Positions 1 through 9,444 of a DNA stretch of 64,000 bases are shown here, one piece after another; the stretch's first letter is position 1; the number at the start of each line of letters is the position of its first letter. The notes under the pieces are model-generated. The model was given only the letters and a program-made list of their open reading frames with translations, was not told where the DNA came from and ran no database searches. This DNA comes from Agaribacterium sp. ZY112 (GTDB taxonomy: Bacteria; Pseudomonadota; Gammaproteobacteria; Pseudomonadales; Cellvibrionaceae), in assembly GCF_041346925.1 (NCBI RefSeq), contig NZ_CP166840.1, positions 3,281,001-3,345,000 on the forward strand, given 5' to 3'. A program made the position numbers and the translations under genes.

Positions 1-729
1 TTATTAGCCTCCATTGGTATAAACAAAATCAAAGTGCAAACCCGCTTGCGCATTGCTCTTATAAGTACCGGCGACGAACTTATCCCTGCGGGTAAAGGCC
101 CATTAAAACCTGGCCAGATCTATGACAGCAATGGCCCTATGCTCGAAGCTTATGCAAGAGAACTCGGTTGTAACATCGTTATGCGCTCTCACGCTCCAGA
201 TGATCTTCAAGCCAGCGAAACGCTCTTTAAAGAAGCCGCGGAAAAAGCAGAGCTCATTTTAAGTTGTGGCGGTGTCAGTGTTGGTGAAGAAGACCACGTA
301 AGAACAGCATTAGAAAACCTAGGCGAGCTCGATTTCTGGAAGATACGCATTAAACCCGGCAAACCTCTGGCTTACGCACGGCTCCCCAAAAAAGATGGCG
401 GCACTTGTGCTTTTATTGGCCTACCTGGCAATCCTGTCTCGGCCTATGTTTGCTGCCACTTATTTGCTTCGACCTTAGTCCGCGCCATGCAAACTCAGCA
501 GCACTGTTTCCCTAAATCCCGTCAGGCGACAAGTGCTTTTAACATTAAGCAAACAGGTAAACGCCCCGAGTTTATTCGCGTGATAGAAACAGAGAAAGGT
601 TTAGAGCGCTATAGCAACCAAAGCTCTGGGGTATTGTCTTCTGTGGCTTGGGCAGATGCCTTAGCCCTGTTACCCGAACAAACAGAAATCGAGCTGGGCC
701 AAAGCTTAGAGATATTCCCCCTGAGTTAA
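1..729 (+). CDS. moeA: Molybdopterin molybdenumtransferase MoeA, C-terminal part (cut by window edge)
   Basis: MoeA inserts molybdenum into adenylated molybdopterin, the last step of molybdenum cofactor synthesis in the cytoplasm. The reading frame is open to base 1, so this is a 3' fragment of about 242 codons of a protein usually near 400 residues; a GTG at 34 is internal, not a real start. Visible family motifs are STGDEL shortly after the edge, the MPT-binding stretch GGVSVGEEDHV, and GNPVSAYV before the C-terminal beta domain. The N-terminal domains lie outside the window. It is followed after 42 bp by a glycosidase gene on the same strand, and the next gene again carries a cofactor-related MOSC domain. 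Confidence 0.93.
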   Translation, partial: LLASIGINKIKVQTRLRIALISTGDELIPAGKGPLKPGQIYDSNGPMLEAYARELGCNIVMRSHAPDDLQASETLFKEAAEKAELILSCGGVSVGEEDHVRTALENLGELDFWKIRIKPGKPLAYARLPKKDGGTCAFIGLPGNPVSAYVCCHLFASTLVRAMQTQQHCFPKSRQATSAFNIKQTGKRPEFIRVIETEKGLERYSNQSSGVLSSVAWADALALLPEQTEIELGQSLEIFPLS

Positions 730-771
730 TGATTCGCTAACTAGTCGCATGACCACACAAAGGATGCATGC

Positions 772-2634
772 ATGTTTCAATCTATACGCTTTCTTTTGGT
801 TTTAAGCCTGACATTAAGCACCTTGCTTTTAAGCATAAACAGCTTCGCAAACAGCTCGGTCGAGTTGCTAGGAGAAAAACGACTCTGGCACAGCCTCACC
901 TTGAGCTTTGATGGGCCTTCGGTAAGTGAAGATGACGAATACAATCCCTTCCTTAATTACCGCCTCAACGTTGAGTTTCTTCACCCTAAAACTGGTAAGA
1001 GATATTTAGTACCTGGATTTTTTGCAGCCGATGGTAACGCGGCTAATAGCTCAGCGAAACAAGGTAATAAATGGCAAGTACGGTTTAGCCCCGATGAATT
1101 AGGCCTTTGGCAGTGGCAGGCCTCATTCAGAAAAGGCCCTTACGTCGCAGTATCAGAAAAGTTCGACACCGGGCAACCTGGCGGATTTATGGATGAGTCC
1201 AATGGTCAGTTCAAAATAAAAAAGAACAACAAAAAAGAACCTGATTTCCGCTCTCAAGGTCGGCTCGAATGGGTCAACCAAAGCTACTTACGTTTTGCAG
1301 GAAGCCAAAAGTACTTTATCAAGGCAGGCCCAGACTCCCCAGAAAACTTGCTTGCCTATGCTGATTTCGACGGTAATTTCCACAGTGATGGACACGGAGA
1401 TGAACTCGTAAAAACTTGGGCCGGGCATTTGCAAGACTGGAATAAGAATGATCCAAGCTGGCAGAACGGAAAGGGGCGCGCATTAATTGGGGCTTTAAAC
1501 TATCTTGCCTCTAAAGGTTTAAACTCAATTAGCTTTTTGACTTTAAACATTCTAGGTGATGACAAAAACGTCTTCCCTTATATCGACTACAACACCTACG
1601 ACCGCTTTGATATCAGCAAGCTAGAGCAGTGGAATATCGTCTTTAGCCACGCACAAAAAAAAGGCTTATTTCTGCACTTCAAGACTCAGGAAGTAGAAAA
1701 CCAAGGCTTGCTTGATGGTGGTGGCCTCGGCATAGAACGCAAACTTTATTACCGAGAATTAATCGCACGCTTTAGTCATCACCTCGCACTTAATTGGAAC
1801 ATGGGGGAAGAAAACGGAGATTGGTTGCCGGAGAACATTACCGCCCCTCAAGATACCAATCAACGTCTAGCGATGGCGAAATATTTTAAGGAACACGACC
1901 CCTACCAGCACCACAGAGTAATTCATAACGGCATCTATTTTGATGACTTACGGGGCGAACAAAGCTGGTACACAGGCGCATCCATACAAACCTCACAAAG
2001 CGATTTTAGCGGTGTGCATAAACAAGCTAAAAATGTGCTTTCTTGGCCAACGAGTAACGGCCGCCAATGGGCTGTTGCGGTTGATGAGCCTGGCGATGCG
2101 GAGTTTGCTTTATTGCCAGACAGTAAAGACCCCTCCCACGATATAGCCAGAAAAAATGGCTTATGGGGAGCGTTAATGGCTGGCGCTTGGGGTAGCGAAT
2201 GGTATTTTGGTTATAAAAATGAACACAGCGATTTAACAGCACAAGACTGGCGAAGCAGAGACCTTTTTTGGCAACAAGCTAAACACAGCATTGATTTCTT
2301 TGACTTATTACAACAACAAAAACTCGCCATAGAAAAAGCACGCAATCATGATGAACTAGCGCCAACAGCTTGGGTTCTCGCTCAACTTGGTGAGTTTTAT
2401 ATTGTTTATTTTAAAGATGGAACAAAAGATACCTCTCTTAGCATGCAATCGACATTAGGAAGCTATGAGATACACTGGTTCGACCCAATAAAAGGAGGCA
2501 GGTTTCAACAAGGCAGTGTGAAAACCATCGACATTGAAACAAAAAGGTATTATGCGTGGGAACGCATAGATAAAGAGCTTGGTCAGCCGCCCCACAGCCC
2601 AGAACAAGATTGGCTAGTGCTTATAAAAAAATAG
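772..2634 (+). CDS. Secreted DUF5060-domain glycoside hydrolase
   Basis: A 620-residue exported protein with a Sec signal peptide (about residues 1-26, ending SFA). It has an N-terminal beta-sandwich of the DUF5060 type (about 30-125, typical GLWQW element), a probable TIM-barrel catalytic region (about 150-500) and a C-terminal beta domain (about 525-615) like the putative collagen-binding domain found in these enzymes. Proteins of this layout act on plant or algal polysaccharides; the substrate cannot be read from sequence. Candidate acid residues are in MGEEN (about 344-348) and VDEPG (about 437-441), which is inference. AAGGA stands about eight bases before the ATG. It sits 19 bp ahead of the MOSC gene, with no polysaccharide-utilisation partners in view. 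Confidence 0.82.
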   Translation: MFQSIRFLLVLSLTLSTLLLSINSFANSSVELLGEKRLWHSLTLSFDGPSVSEDDEYNPFLNYRLNVEFLHPKTGKRYLVPGFFAADGNAANSSAKQGNKWQVRFSPDELGLWQWQASFRKGPYVAVSEKFDTGQPGGFMDESNGQFKIKKNNKKEPDFRSQGRLEWVNQSYLRFAGSQKYFIKAGPDSPENLLAYADFDGNFHSDGHGDELVKTWAGHLQDWNKNDPSWQNGKGRALIGALNYLASKGLNSISFLTLNILGDDKNVFPYIDYNTYDRFDISKLEQWNIVFSHAQKKGLFLHFKTQEVENQGLLDGGGLGIERKLYYRELIARFSHHLALNWNMGEENGDWLPENITAPQDTNQRLAMAKYFKEHDPYQHHRVIHNGIYFDDLRGEQSWYTGASIQTSQSDFSGVHKQAKNVLSWPTSNGRQWAVAVDEPGDAEFALLPDSKDPSHDIARKNGLWGALMAGAWGSEWYFGYKNEHSDLTAQDWRSRDLFWQQAKHSIDFFDLLQQQKLAIEKARNHDELAPTAWVLAQLGEFYIVYFKDGTKDTSLSMQSTLGSYEIHWFDPIKGGRFQQGSVKTIDIETKRYYAWERIDKELGQPPHSPEQDWLVLIKK

Positions 2635-2653
2635 CAAAGTAGAAGAAAAGAGC

Positions 2654-3502
2654 ATGGATATAAAAGTAGAAGCCCTGTATTGCTACCCAGTTAAATCATG
2701 CGCAGGCATGAGTTTAGACGCTGCAACATTAACAACAACGGGCTTTGAACTCGATCGCAAGTGGATGCTGGTCAACCAACAAGGTCGCGCCCTTACTCAA
2801 CGCCAGTATCCTAAACTTGCACTAATAAGCACTCAATACGACGGAAAAAGCTTGCAACTAAATTTGCCAACAGGTGAAAGTTGCGACATCAATCATAGTG
2901 ACTTAGACACAGAGCTCGAAGTGGGTCTTTGGTCTGACAAAGTACTAGCTCTGGGCGCTTGCACACAAGTACAAAAATGGCTTCGGAAGTGCCTAAGCCC
3001 GCTTATAGGCCTCGATAATATCAATTTAGTTCATTTCAATCAGAAGCAACTTCGCAAGCCGGCTCAACCTGAACGTTTTGGCCTTAGCGCACGTCACTTT
3101 GCTGATGCAGCGCCTTATTTATTGGCGAATAGCGCTTCATTAAAAACACTAAACAAGGAACTTGCATCACAAGATAAGAACAACGTCGACATGCGCCGCT
3201 TTCGCCCAAACATCGTAGTCAGCGGACTTGAGGCTTTTGCCGAACACAAATACAAAAAGCTTATTTTAAGTAATGGTGCCGAGCTTGAATTAGTTGATCA
3301 CTGTGAACGCTGCGTGATGATTACCGTAGATCCTGACACCGGCACTAAACACCAACAACAAGTGCCCTTTCGTGAACTAGCAAAAATAAATGCTATGCCC
3401 CACAAAAAACATGCGCCTGCTTTTGGAGTTAATGTAAAATTAGCTAACAATATTGAGAGCCTAGACCTACATATCGGGGATACTTTACAAGCTCAAAGAT
3501 AA
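2654..3502 (+). CDS. MOSC domain-containing protein (YcbX/mARC-like, short form)
   Basis: A 282-residue protein with an N-terminal MOSC beta-barrel (about 1-120: YPVKSC, DRKWMLV) and a MOSC domain (about 130-280). The expected cysteine region reads HCERC (C217, C220) followed by VDPDTG. MOSC proteins bind the molybdenum cofactor, and the YcbX/mARC branch reduces N-hydroxylated compounds. E. coli YcbX carries an extra C-terminal 2Fe-2S ferredoxin domain, which is absent here, so electrons would have to come from a separate partner. The gene lies 19 bp after the glycosidase and in the same direction as moeA, so a shared transcript is plausible. The exact substrate is unknown. Confidence 0.86.
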   Translation: MDIKVEALYCYPVKSCAGMSLDAATLTTTGFELDRKWMLVNQQGRALTQRQYPKLALISTQYDGKSLQLNLPTGESCDINHSDLDTELEVGLWSDKVLALGACTQVQKWLRKCLSPLIGLDNINLVHFNQKQLRKPAQPERFGLSARHFADAAPYLLANSASLKTLNKELASQDKNNVDMRRFRPNIVVSGLEAFAEHKYKKLILSNGAELELVDHCERCVMITVDPDTGTKHQQQVPFRELAKINAMPHKKHAPAFGVNVKLANNIESLDLHIGDTLQAQR

Positions 3503-3609
3503 GCACTTTTACATCCTAGCAATTCACAAACGCTTCACATATTTTCGACATTTTCATCACACCACACACCTTATCCTTAACTTGCTTTTCAACAGGATGA
3601 GGTCTGCAC

Positions 3610-5301
3610 ATGTTTTACAACAAGATAAAAGCTTTTGGGCTTGTAAGTTTCTTCAGTCCGGTTTTCTTAGGCGCTTGTGGCGGTGACAACAAGCCTAAAA
3701 TGACGTCGATACCGCCAACGATTGAGATTGAATCGGGTATAGAGGTTCTATTTGAAGAAAACCTTCGTATACCTATGCGCGATGGCACGTCTCTTTCAGC
3801 CAATGTCTTTCGCCCAACTAAAGATGGCCCATACCCCGTTTTAATGGCCATGACACCATATAACAAAGACGACCTACCCGTAGAATACGAGGCCATACAA
3901 GGCAATATTCAGGTATCGGATTACGCCAGCTTTGAAACATTAGATCCAGGTTACTGGGTTCCTCAAGGTTACGCCGTTGTCACCATTGACACACGAGGTA
4001 GTAACTTATCTGAAGGTAATTTAAGCCTGTTAAGCCAACAGGAAGCGCAGGACTATTACGATGCGATTGAATGGTTTTCAAAGCGACCGTGGAGCAATGG
4101 CAAAGTGGGTCTTGCTGGTGTTTCATATATGGCTTTAAACCAATGGCAGGTGGCATCTCTCGCACCTCCTAGTTTAGCCGCTATCATGCCGTGGGAGGGG
4201 TTTACTGACGTTTATCGAGACTTAGCTTACCACGGTGGAATTCCTAATAGAGCATTCCTTGATGGCTGGTGGCAATTTAGAATCTTAGATAACAAGAACC
4301 AAAGCAGCAACGACCCCGCCCTTCCTGAGCGTGTAAGGGAAAACCCACTTTTAAATGAATTTTATCAAAACTTAGGAGCTCAAAATTTAAGCTCAGTAAG
4401 GATTCCCGCATATATAACAGCTAGCTGGCCTGATCACGGCTTACATACACGAGGAACCCTACTAGGCTACGAAGGCATTAGCTCAGAACATAAATGGTTA
4501 GAAATTCATGGGCGAAAAAAGTGGGAATGGTTTTACAGTTTAGCCAGCCAAGCAAGACAGCAACAGTTTTTTGATTATTTTCTAAAGGGCTCCAATAACG
4601 GCATGCTTGAAGTCCCCCGTGTACAGTATGAACTGCGTAGCGCCTACTATGAAGGCGAGACTAAAACCTCTGATACATGGCCCTTAGAAAACACACTTGA
4701 GCAACAACTCTACTTAGATTTTAATAGTTTAGAGCTGCAACAAGCGCCCGTTAATACAGCGTCAGAAGACTTTTATTACATTACTGGTGATGAAAACTTC
4801 CAGGGAGATAAACAAAGCGTCAAACTCAAATACACCTTTAATCACGATACTGAAATTACAGGCTCAATGAGCTTAAACTTATGGATTTCTATTCAGGGAA
4901 ATACAGATACTGATCTATTTATTGGTATACAAAAAGAAAACGAAAACAATGAACAGATACATATCTATGGTAACGATATAGAAAAGGGGCAAGTCGCAAA
5001 CGGCTGGTTGCGAGCATCACATCGAGAACTTGATACAGAACTATCATTACCAACCCGTCCATGGCACAAACATCAAAAACAACTAGCGATAGACGAAAAT
5101 GAAGTCATCCCTGTGAATATTGAAATCCACCCCTCTTCAACGCTCTTTCGAGCTGGCGAGCAACTAGTGATAATCATACAAGGTTCTGATATCGAAGAAA
5201 GCGGCATTTATCACGACTCTATTAAAGGCGGTAGAGTAACGCTATACAGCGATCCAGACCACCCTTCTCAGCTTGTCTACAATAGCGTGATACCTAATTG
5301 A
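3610..5301 (+). CDS. S15/CocE-type alpha/beta hydrolase lipoprotein
   Basis: A 563-residue hydrolase of the X-Pro dipeptidyl-peptidase/CocE-NonD class. A lipoprotein signal with lipobox LGAC puts the mature N-terminus at C23, so it is probably anchored in the envelope. The N-terminal hydrolase domain opens with RIPMRDGTSLSANVFRP, carries DTRGS, and has the nucleophile elbow GVSYMA with S172 (the usual last Gly of GxSYxG is Ala). WPDHGLHTRG and EIHGRKKWEWFY are the regions expected to supply Asp and His. A beta-sandwich PepX_C domain (about 370-560) follows. Family members cut proline peptides, esters or acylamides; substrate is unknown. GGATGAGG lies about eight bases before the ATG. Confidence 0.85.
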   Translation: MFYNKIKAFGLVSFFSPVFLGACGGDNKPKMTSIPPTIEIESGIEVLFEENLRIPMRDGTSLSANVFRPTKDGPYPVLMAMTPYNKDDLPVEYEAIQGNIQVSDYASFETLDPGYWVPQGYAVVTIDTRGSNLSEGNLSLLSQQEAQDYYDAIEWFSKRPWSNGKVGLAGVSYMALNQWQVASLAPPSLAAIMPWEGFTDVYRDLAYHGGIPNRAFLDGWWQFRILDNKNQSSNDPALPERVRENPLLNEFYQNLGAQNLSSVRIPAYITASWPDHGLHTRGTLLGYEGISSEHKWLEIHGRKKWEWFYSLASQARQQQFFDYFLKGSNNGMLEVPRVQYELRSAYYEGETKTSDTWPLENTLEQQLYLDFNSLELQQAPVNTASEDFYYITGDENFQGDKQSVKLKYTFNHDTEITGSMSLNLWISIQGNTDTDLFIGIQKENENNEQIHIYGNDIEKGQVANGWLRASHRELDTELSLPTRPWHKHQKQLAIDENEVIPVNIEIHPSSTLFRAGEQLVIIIQGSDIEESGIYHDSIKGGRVTLYSDPDHPSQLVYNSVIPN

Positions 5302-5361
5302 CAACAACGCCAGATAGATCCGTTAAAATTGAAATCTAAGCACAGAATTAAAGCCTGCCAT

Positions 5362-5382
5362 TTAACACTGTTTAAGTGTTAA
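5362..5382. promoter_or_regulatory. Perfect 8-bp inverted repeat, possible operator
   Basis: TTAACACT and its exact complement are separated by five bases, about 100 bp before the histidine-kinase gene. No U-tract follows, so it does not look like a terminator. A binding site for a regulator is possible but unproven. Confidence 0.3.
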
Positions 5383-5415
5383 CCTGCTACTCAAGCATCA
5401 ATAGGTTTTCCCAGT

Positions 5416-5446
5416 CGCTCGTACACACGAGCGGCTATTTTTTATT
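5416..5446 (+). terminator. Rho-independent terminator after the S15 hydrolase
   Basis: CGCTCGT and ACGAGCG form a perfect 7-bp stem (5416-5422 with 5427-5433) around a four-base ACAC loop, followed by GCTATTTTTTATTT. It separates the hydrolase from the two-component genes downstream. Confidence 0.8.
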
Positions 5447-5482
5447 TCTGAGTAATATAAACCTAAGGACTCGTTCTTCTTT

Positions 5483-6628
5483 ATGACCCTAAAACATAAA
5501 ATAAGAGCCTACTTACTCATTTTTTCATTTAGCATTGCGCTAAGCTATTCACTTTTTTTGCTATTTATAAGCTACCGTGGTGAAGATGCTATTTATAACC
5601 AACTGCTAACTTTAGCGTGGCAGAAACGACAAAGTCAAAATACCTTAATTCACTGCCCTTGCTACAACGGACTTGTCACTATAGACAGGCAGCCACAAAA
5701 GGATTGGCCAATTGATTTAGATGAGGGCTTTTATGAGTTTGACCACATACACCTACTACACACACAAGATCAAGGCCAACACTGGTATCTCTCCATCAAG
5801 TCCAGTGACAGCCCTTTAGACTTAAGAGAGACAGAACTGCTAACCCTAATATGGGCTCTATTACTAATTACTTTAGTCGCAAGCCTCATCTTAAGCCATG
5901 CATTAAACTCGCTTATTATCAAGCCTATTCGTAGGCTGGTAAGGCGCTTATTGAAATCTAGCATAACCGCTCATCAAACACAGGAACCACAACACACAGA
6001 AATTGAGTATCTTGAGCACCTCTTCTCGGAAAACTTAAGTCGCCTTGAGGAGTTTTTAAAAAGAGAACAGCAGTTTACTCGTACGGTAAGCCATGAACTT
6101 AGAACCCCCATCAGCATAATGAAAACCTCACTCACGCTAATGGATGTTTATACACCACAGCATCAGCTAATCGCCTTAAAAGAAAAGATGCAACGATCAG
6201 TCATAAAAATGGAAGAGCTAACTGATATCTTTCTTGAACTCAGCAGAGAAGAAAATTTAAGAACACATAAAAAACCGATCGATATCACAACCGTAATTAA
6301 AGAAGTTTGTGAAGCACTTGGAGAAAGTACACAGTGGTCTATTAAGGAGCAATCGGTATGCCGAAAAACGGTATCAGCAAGGCTAATTTATAGTCTATTT
6401 GAAAACATCATACGTAACATCAACATACACAGTAAAGGTAGTGCTTATGTGTCTATATCCGCTAAAAGATTATACTTTGTTAACCAAGTTAGGGACAACA
6501 GTAAACCTCATGGCTCAGGTATAGGGTTAACCATTATTGATAAAATATGTAAAGTATTAAAGTGGGATCTATTAATTCACCATACTGCATACCGTTTTCT
6601 TGTTAAAATTGAGTTTAACGATGAGTAA
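5483..6628 (+). CDS. Membrane sensor histidine kinase with a reduced ATP-binding domain
   Basis: A 381-residue two-component sensor. Two transmembrane segments (about 10-30 and 119-140) bracket a short periplasmic loop of about 90 residues containing HCPCY (C58, C60). A HisKA domain has the phospho-accepting H204 in SHELRTP. The HATPase region is short and divergent: the N-box is ENIIRNINIHS (about 308-318), no DxGxG G1 box is visible, and the G2 box GSGIGL (344-349) is intact. Its partner regulator starts inside this gene's last codons (ATGAGTAA overlap), so the two are translationally coupled. The signal is not known. The upstream hydrolase is separated by a terminator and need not be a target. 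Confidence 0.85.
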   Translation: MTLKHKIRAYLLIFSFSIALSYSLFLLFISYRGEDAIYNQLLTLAWQKRQSQNTLIHCPCYNGLVTIDRQPQKDWPIDLDEGFYEFDHIHLLHTQDQGQHWYLSIKSSDSPLDLRETELLTLIWALLLITLVASLILSHALNSLIIKPIRRLVRRLLKSSITAHQTQEPQHTEIEYLEHLFSENLSRLEEFLKREQQFTRTVSHELRTPISIMKTSLTLMDVYTPQHQLIALKEKMQRSVIKMEELTDIFLELSREENLRTHKKPIDITTVIKEVCEALGESTQWSIKEQSVCRKTVSARLIYSLFENIIRNINIHSKGSAYVSISAKRLYFVNQVRDNSKPHGSGIGLTIIDKICKVLKWDLLIHHTAYRFLVKIEFNDE

Positions 6629-7313
6629 TAAAATACGTATACTTTTAGTAGAAGATAACATAGATCTAGCAGAAAATATTTCTATTTTCATGCAAACCTG
6701 CCTACACGAAATAGATCATGTAAGCTCTGCATTACAGGCAATAGATCTCATTAAAACATTCCGCTACGACGTACTACTTCTTGATGTAATGCTGCCTGGT
6801 ATGGATGGTTTTACTTTGGCAAGAACCTTAAGAAATAAATTCAACTGCTCTAGCCCAATCTTATTCTTAACTGCACGTGACTCAATGTCGGATAAAGTAG
6901 AGGGCTATAGCAGTGGTGCTGACGATTATTTAGTCAAACCTTTTGATCTTCAAGAGCTCGAACTAAAAATAAATGCCATTGTAAATCGTGCAAACGGCGT
7001 ATTGAATGAACATTTAATATTAGAAAAACTTCACTTACAACCTCAAAGTAGAAGAGCCTTTTTTGATACTCAAGAACTTACATTAACGCAAATGGGCTTT
7101 TGTATATTACATACCCTGGTTCTTGCTCACCCTAAAATAGTGAGTAGAGCTGAGTTAGAAGAAACCATTTGGCAAGGGAATCCACCAGAGAGCGACAGTA
7201 TTCGAAGTCATATCTACATATTGCGGCAAGCCTTAAAAACAGTACACAACGACAGCATTATTGAAACCATACACGGCTTAGGCTTTCGCTTAAATGCAAA
7301 TAACATTAGCTAA
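6621..7313 (+). CDS. OmpR-family DNA-binding response regulator
   Basis: A 230-residue regulator partnered with the preceding kinase. The receiver domain (about 5-118) shows the acidic pair E11/D12, phosphoacceptor D55 in LLLDVMLPGMDG, T84 and K106 in KPF. A C-terminal winged-helix domain (about 130-228) has the typical SDSIRSHIYILRQAL recognition-helix region and a final GLGFRL. I chose the ATG at 6621, overlapping the kinase stop as ATGAGTAA; an in-frame TTG at 6600 would add seven residues that do not fit the family start (normally a few residues before ILLVEDN). The regulon is unknown. Confidence 0.93.
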   Translation: MSNKIRILLVEDNIDLAENISIFMQTCLHEIDHVSSALQAIDLIKTFRYDVLLLDVMLPGMDGFTLARTLRNKFNCSSPILFLTARDSMSDKVEGYSSGADDYLVKPFDLQELELKINAIVNRANGVLNEHLILEKLHLQPQSRRAFFDTQELTLTQMGFCILHTLVLAHPKIVSRAELEETIWQGNPPESDSIRSHIYILRQALKTVHNDSIIETIHGLGFRLNANNIS

Positions 7314-7500
7314 AAAATGATAGGAGGCTATAACACGGGATAAGAACAGCACTAAGTAAGTGGAAAGCATCAATTCTTAAGCCTATCAACAACAAAATCA
7401 CCTCACTATGACAACTGCGTAAGCTCAAAAACAGCTAGAAGCTGGTGAAACGCGCCAATCACAGAACAACGCTCTCGTTTTTCATGCGATAAATAAGCTA

Positions 7501-7530
7501 TTGGGCATCAATGGCAGTATTTAATATAAT
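7501..7530 (+). promoter_or_regulatory. Sigma-70-like promoter candidate for purT
   Basis: TTGGGC (7501-7506) and a perfect TATAAT (7525-7530) are spaced 18 bp apart and lie about 50 bp before the purT start. No clear PurR operator was seen nearby. Confidence 0.5.
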
Positions 7531-7580
7531 CCCCCCTACTTTGACTCCTACCGCCAATTCTCTATTTCAGGAACCCCAGC

Positions 7581-8765
7581 ATGCTTAAAATAGGCACACC
7601 GTATTCCAGTACAGCTACCAAGGTCTTATTGTTAGGCGCCGGAGAGCTGGCTAAAGAAGTGGTTATTGAATGTAAACGACTTGGCGCCGAGGTCATTGCC
7701 TGTGATCGCTATGCAAATGCTCCCGCCATGCAGCTTGCAGACAGGTCCTATGCCTTTTCTATGCTCGATGAAAAGGCCCTGCAAGAAGTCATTGAGAAAG
7801 AAAAACCCGACTTTGTGGTACCTGAAATTGAGGCAATTGCCACCGACCTACTGGTGAAACTTGAAGCGGAAGGTTTAAACGTGGTGCCAACCGCGCGCGC
7901 GGCTCAGTTGACGATGAATCGTGAAGGCATTCGCTGCTTAGCCGCTGAAGAGCTGGGCCTGCCAACCTCCACGTACAAGTTCTGTAGCGAATTGGAAGAG
8001 TTTAAAACTGCAGTGATGGAGATCGGCTTACCCTGTCTTACCAAACCTATTATGAGCTCATCTGGCAAGGGCCAAAGCCTACTGAAATCTGAGGCCGATA
8101 TTGAACCGGCTTGGAAGTACGCTCAAGAAGGCGGCCGCGCTGGCGGTGGCCGAGTCATTGTTGAGGGTTTTGTTGATTTCGATTTTGAAATCACCCTGCT
8201 GACTGTCCGCCATGCGGGCGGCACCTCTTTCTGCGCACCGATCGGCCACAGACAAGAAGACGGCGACTATCAAGAGAGTTGGCAGCCCCAACAAATGCCA
8301 GCATTGGCACTTGAACGCAGTGAAGCAGTCGCCAAAAAGGTAACTGACGCGTTAGGTGGTTACGGTATTTTTGGTGTTGAGTTATTTATTAAAGGTGAAG
8401 AGGTCATTTTTAGTGAAGTCTCACCACGCCCTCACGATACCGGTATGGTGACCTTAATCAGCCAAAACCTCAGTGAGTTTGCTCTACACGCTCGCGCCTT
8501 TATGGGTTTGCCTATTCCCAATATTCGCCAATACGGCCCAGCCGCATCACGTGTATTGTTGGTTGAAGGTGAAGGGAAAGACATTGAATACAGCAATTTA
8601 GATCAAGCACTGGCGTTAGCCGATACCGACTTCCGACTTTTTGGCAAACCAGAAGTCAGCGGTAAGCGCCGAATGGGTGTGGCATTAGCACTAGGCGAAA
8701 GCATTGATGAAGCCAAAGAAAAAGCCGTGCATAGTTCGGCCGCAGTTAAGGTAACGATCAAATAA
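7581..8765 (+). CDS. purT: Formate-dependent phosphoribosylglycinamide formyltransferase PurT
   Basis: PurT makes formyl-GAR from GAR, formate and ATP, the folate-independent route for the third step of purine synthesis. At 394 residues it has family length. An N-terminal pre-ATP-grasp fold ([15 protein letters not shown]) is followed by an ATP-grasp domain with [13 protein letters not shown] and [16 protein letters not shown], and a C-terminal lid ending in the typical small beta domain. It stands alone between a promoter-like site and a strong terminator. Another purine gene, purF, is in this window but far away on the other strand. Confidence 0.97.
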   Translation: MLKIGTPYSSTATKVLLLGAGELAKEVVIECKRLGAEVIACDRYANAPAMQLADRSYAFSMLDEKALQEVIEKEKPDFVVPEIEAIATDLLVKLEAEGLNVVPTARAAQLTMNREGIRCLAAEELGLPTSTYKFCSELEEFKTAVMEIGLPCLTKPIMSSSGKGQSLLKSEADIEPAWKYAQEGGRAGGGRVIVEGFVDFDFEITLLTVRHAGGTSFCAPIGHRQEDGDYQESWQPQQMPALALERSEAVAKKVTDALGGYGIFGVELFIKGEEVIFSEVSPRPHDTGMVTLISQNLSEFALHARAFMGLPIPNIRQYGPAASRVLLVEGEGKDIEYSNLDQALALADTDFRLFGKPEVSGKRRMGVALALGESIDEAKEKAVHSSAAVKVTIK

Positions 8766-8775
8766 GAGATGGCCA

Positions 8776-8816
8776 CGTGGTAAGAGCGTTAACTTCTGGC
8801 TCTTACCGCGTTATTT
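8776..8816 (+). terminator. Strong Rho-independent terminator after purT
   Basis: A 12-bp stem (8776-8787 with 8799-8810, one G-U pair) built on GGTAAGAGC and GCTCTTACC, with an 11-base loop and TTATTT after it. It begins 10 bp after the purT stop. Confidence 0.82.
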
Positions 8817-8992
8817 ACCTAGATCATTTACAAGGCTATGTAACATTTAAGTGAGTTACTTAAGCACTTAAATTAATCTCGTCAAAAGAGGCCTTTATTT
8901 AAAGGCTCAGCTCAGACTTTTCGAAATAAGGTTTAAGCCCTGTCAATATGCTCCTAGCCAGCCTAATTAGATTAGGCACAAACAAAAGTGAT

Positions 8993-9376
8993 TTATTGAA
9001 TGGAGTGAAGCCCAATGCGATTACCTTCTGAATCAATAAAATGCCCGATATAGCCAATTTCATCACCCAGATGCGTTTTCGGAATTAAAACCTTACCGCC
9101 GGCTGCTTCAACCTTAGATAAGGCGACACCTAAGTCATCCCCTCCGTTTAAATAAACAATACTGCCATCACTAGATGGCTTCAGCTCCATACCGCAGATA
9201 AGTGCTCCTGATACAGAAGACTTATCATCATGAGGAAATAAGCCTAGCATTATCTCATCCATCGCTTGCTCACAAATGTCTATGCTCAGCACCTGTTCGT
9301 AAAAGCGTATAGCTCGAGTTAAATCAGTTACTGGGATTTCAAACCAAACGGCTTGGTGGTACGTATTATTTTCCAT
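8993..9376 (-). CDS. VOC-family (glyoxalase/bleomycin-resistance fold) protein
   Basis: A 127-residue single-domain member of the vicinal oxygen chelate superfamily: HQAVWFEIPVTDLTRAIRFYE at the start (first beta-alpha unit) and GYIGHFIDSEGNRIGLHS at the end (second). Members are metal-dependent lyases or dioxygenases, or bind small molecules; the present substrate is unknown. I chose the ATG at 9376, preceded by GGAG at good distance, over an in-frame ATG at 9409 whose extra 11 residues would be read through a hairpin and do not match the fold. Two inverted repeats lie just upstream, which suggests its expression is controlled. Confidence 0.85.
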   Translation of the reverse strand: MENNTYHQAVWFEIPVTDLTRAIRFYEQVLSIDICEQAMDEIMLGLFPHDDKSSVSGALICGMELKPSSDGSIVYLNGGDDLGVALSKVEAAGGKVLIPKTHLGDEIGYIGHFIDSEGNRIGLHSIQ

Positions 9377-9400
9377 GGTAATTTCTCCATTTATGAATGA

Positions 9401-9420
9401 CTCCGGCAAGGCCGCCGGAG
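9401..9420 (-). promoter_or_regulatory. GC-rich hairpin in the leader of the VOC gene
   Basis: CTCCGGC and GCCGGAG form a perfect 7-bp stem with a six-base loop, 25 bp before the chosen VOC start. No U-tract follows in the gene's direction, so it is more likely a leader structure or protein site than a terminator. Confidence 0.45.
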
Positions 9421-9444
9421 AAAGATGGAGAGTTTAAAATAGAG

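Noticed and set aside
5362..5382. Terminator for the S15 hydrolase
   Set aside because: The stem is AT-rich and has no U-tract; the better terminator is at 5416-5446.
8993..9409. Longer VOC protein starting at 9409
   Set aside because: The added 11 residues are encoded by the leader hairpin, lie outside the fold, and the ATG at 9376 has the better ribosome-binding site.
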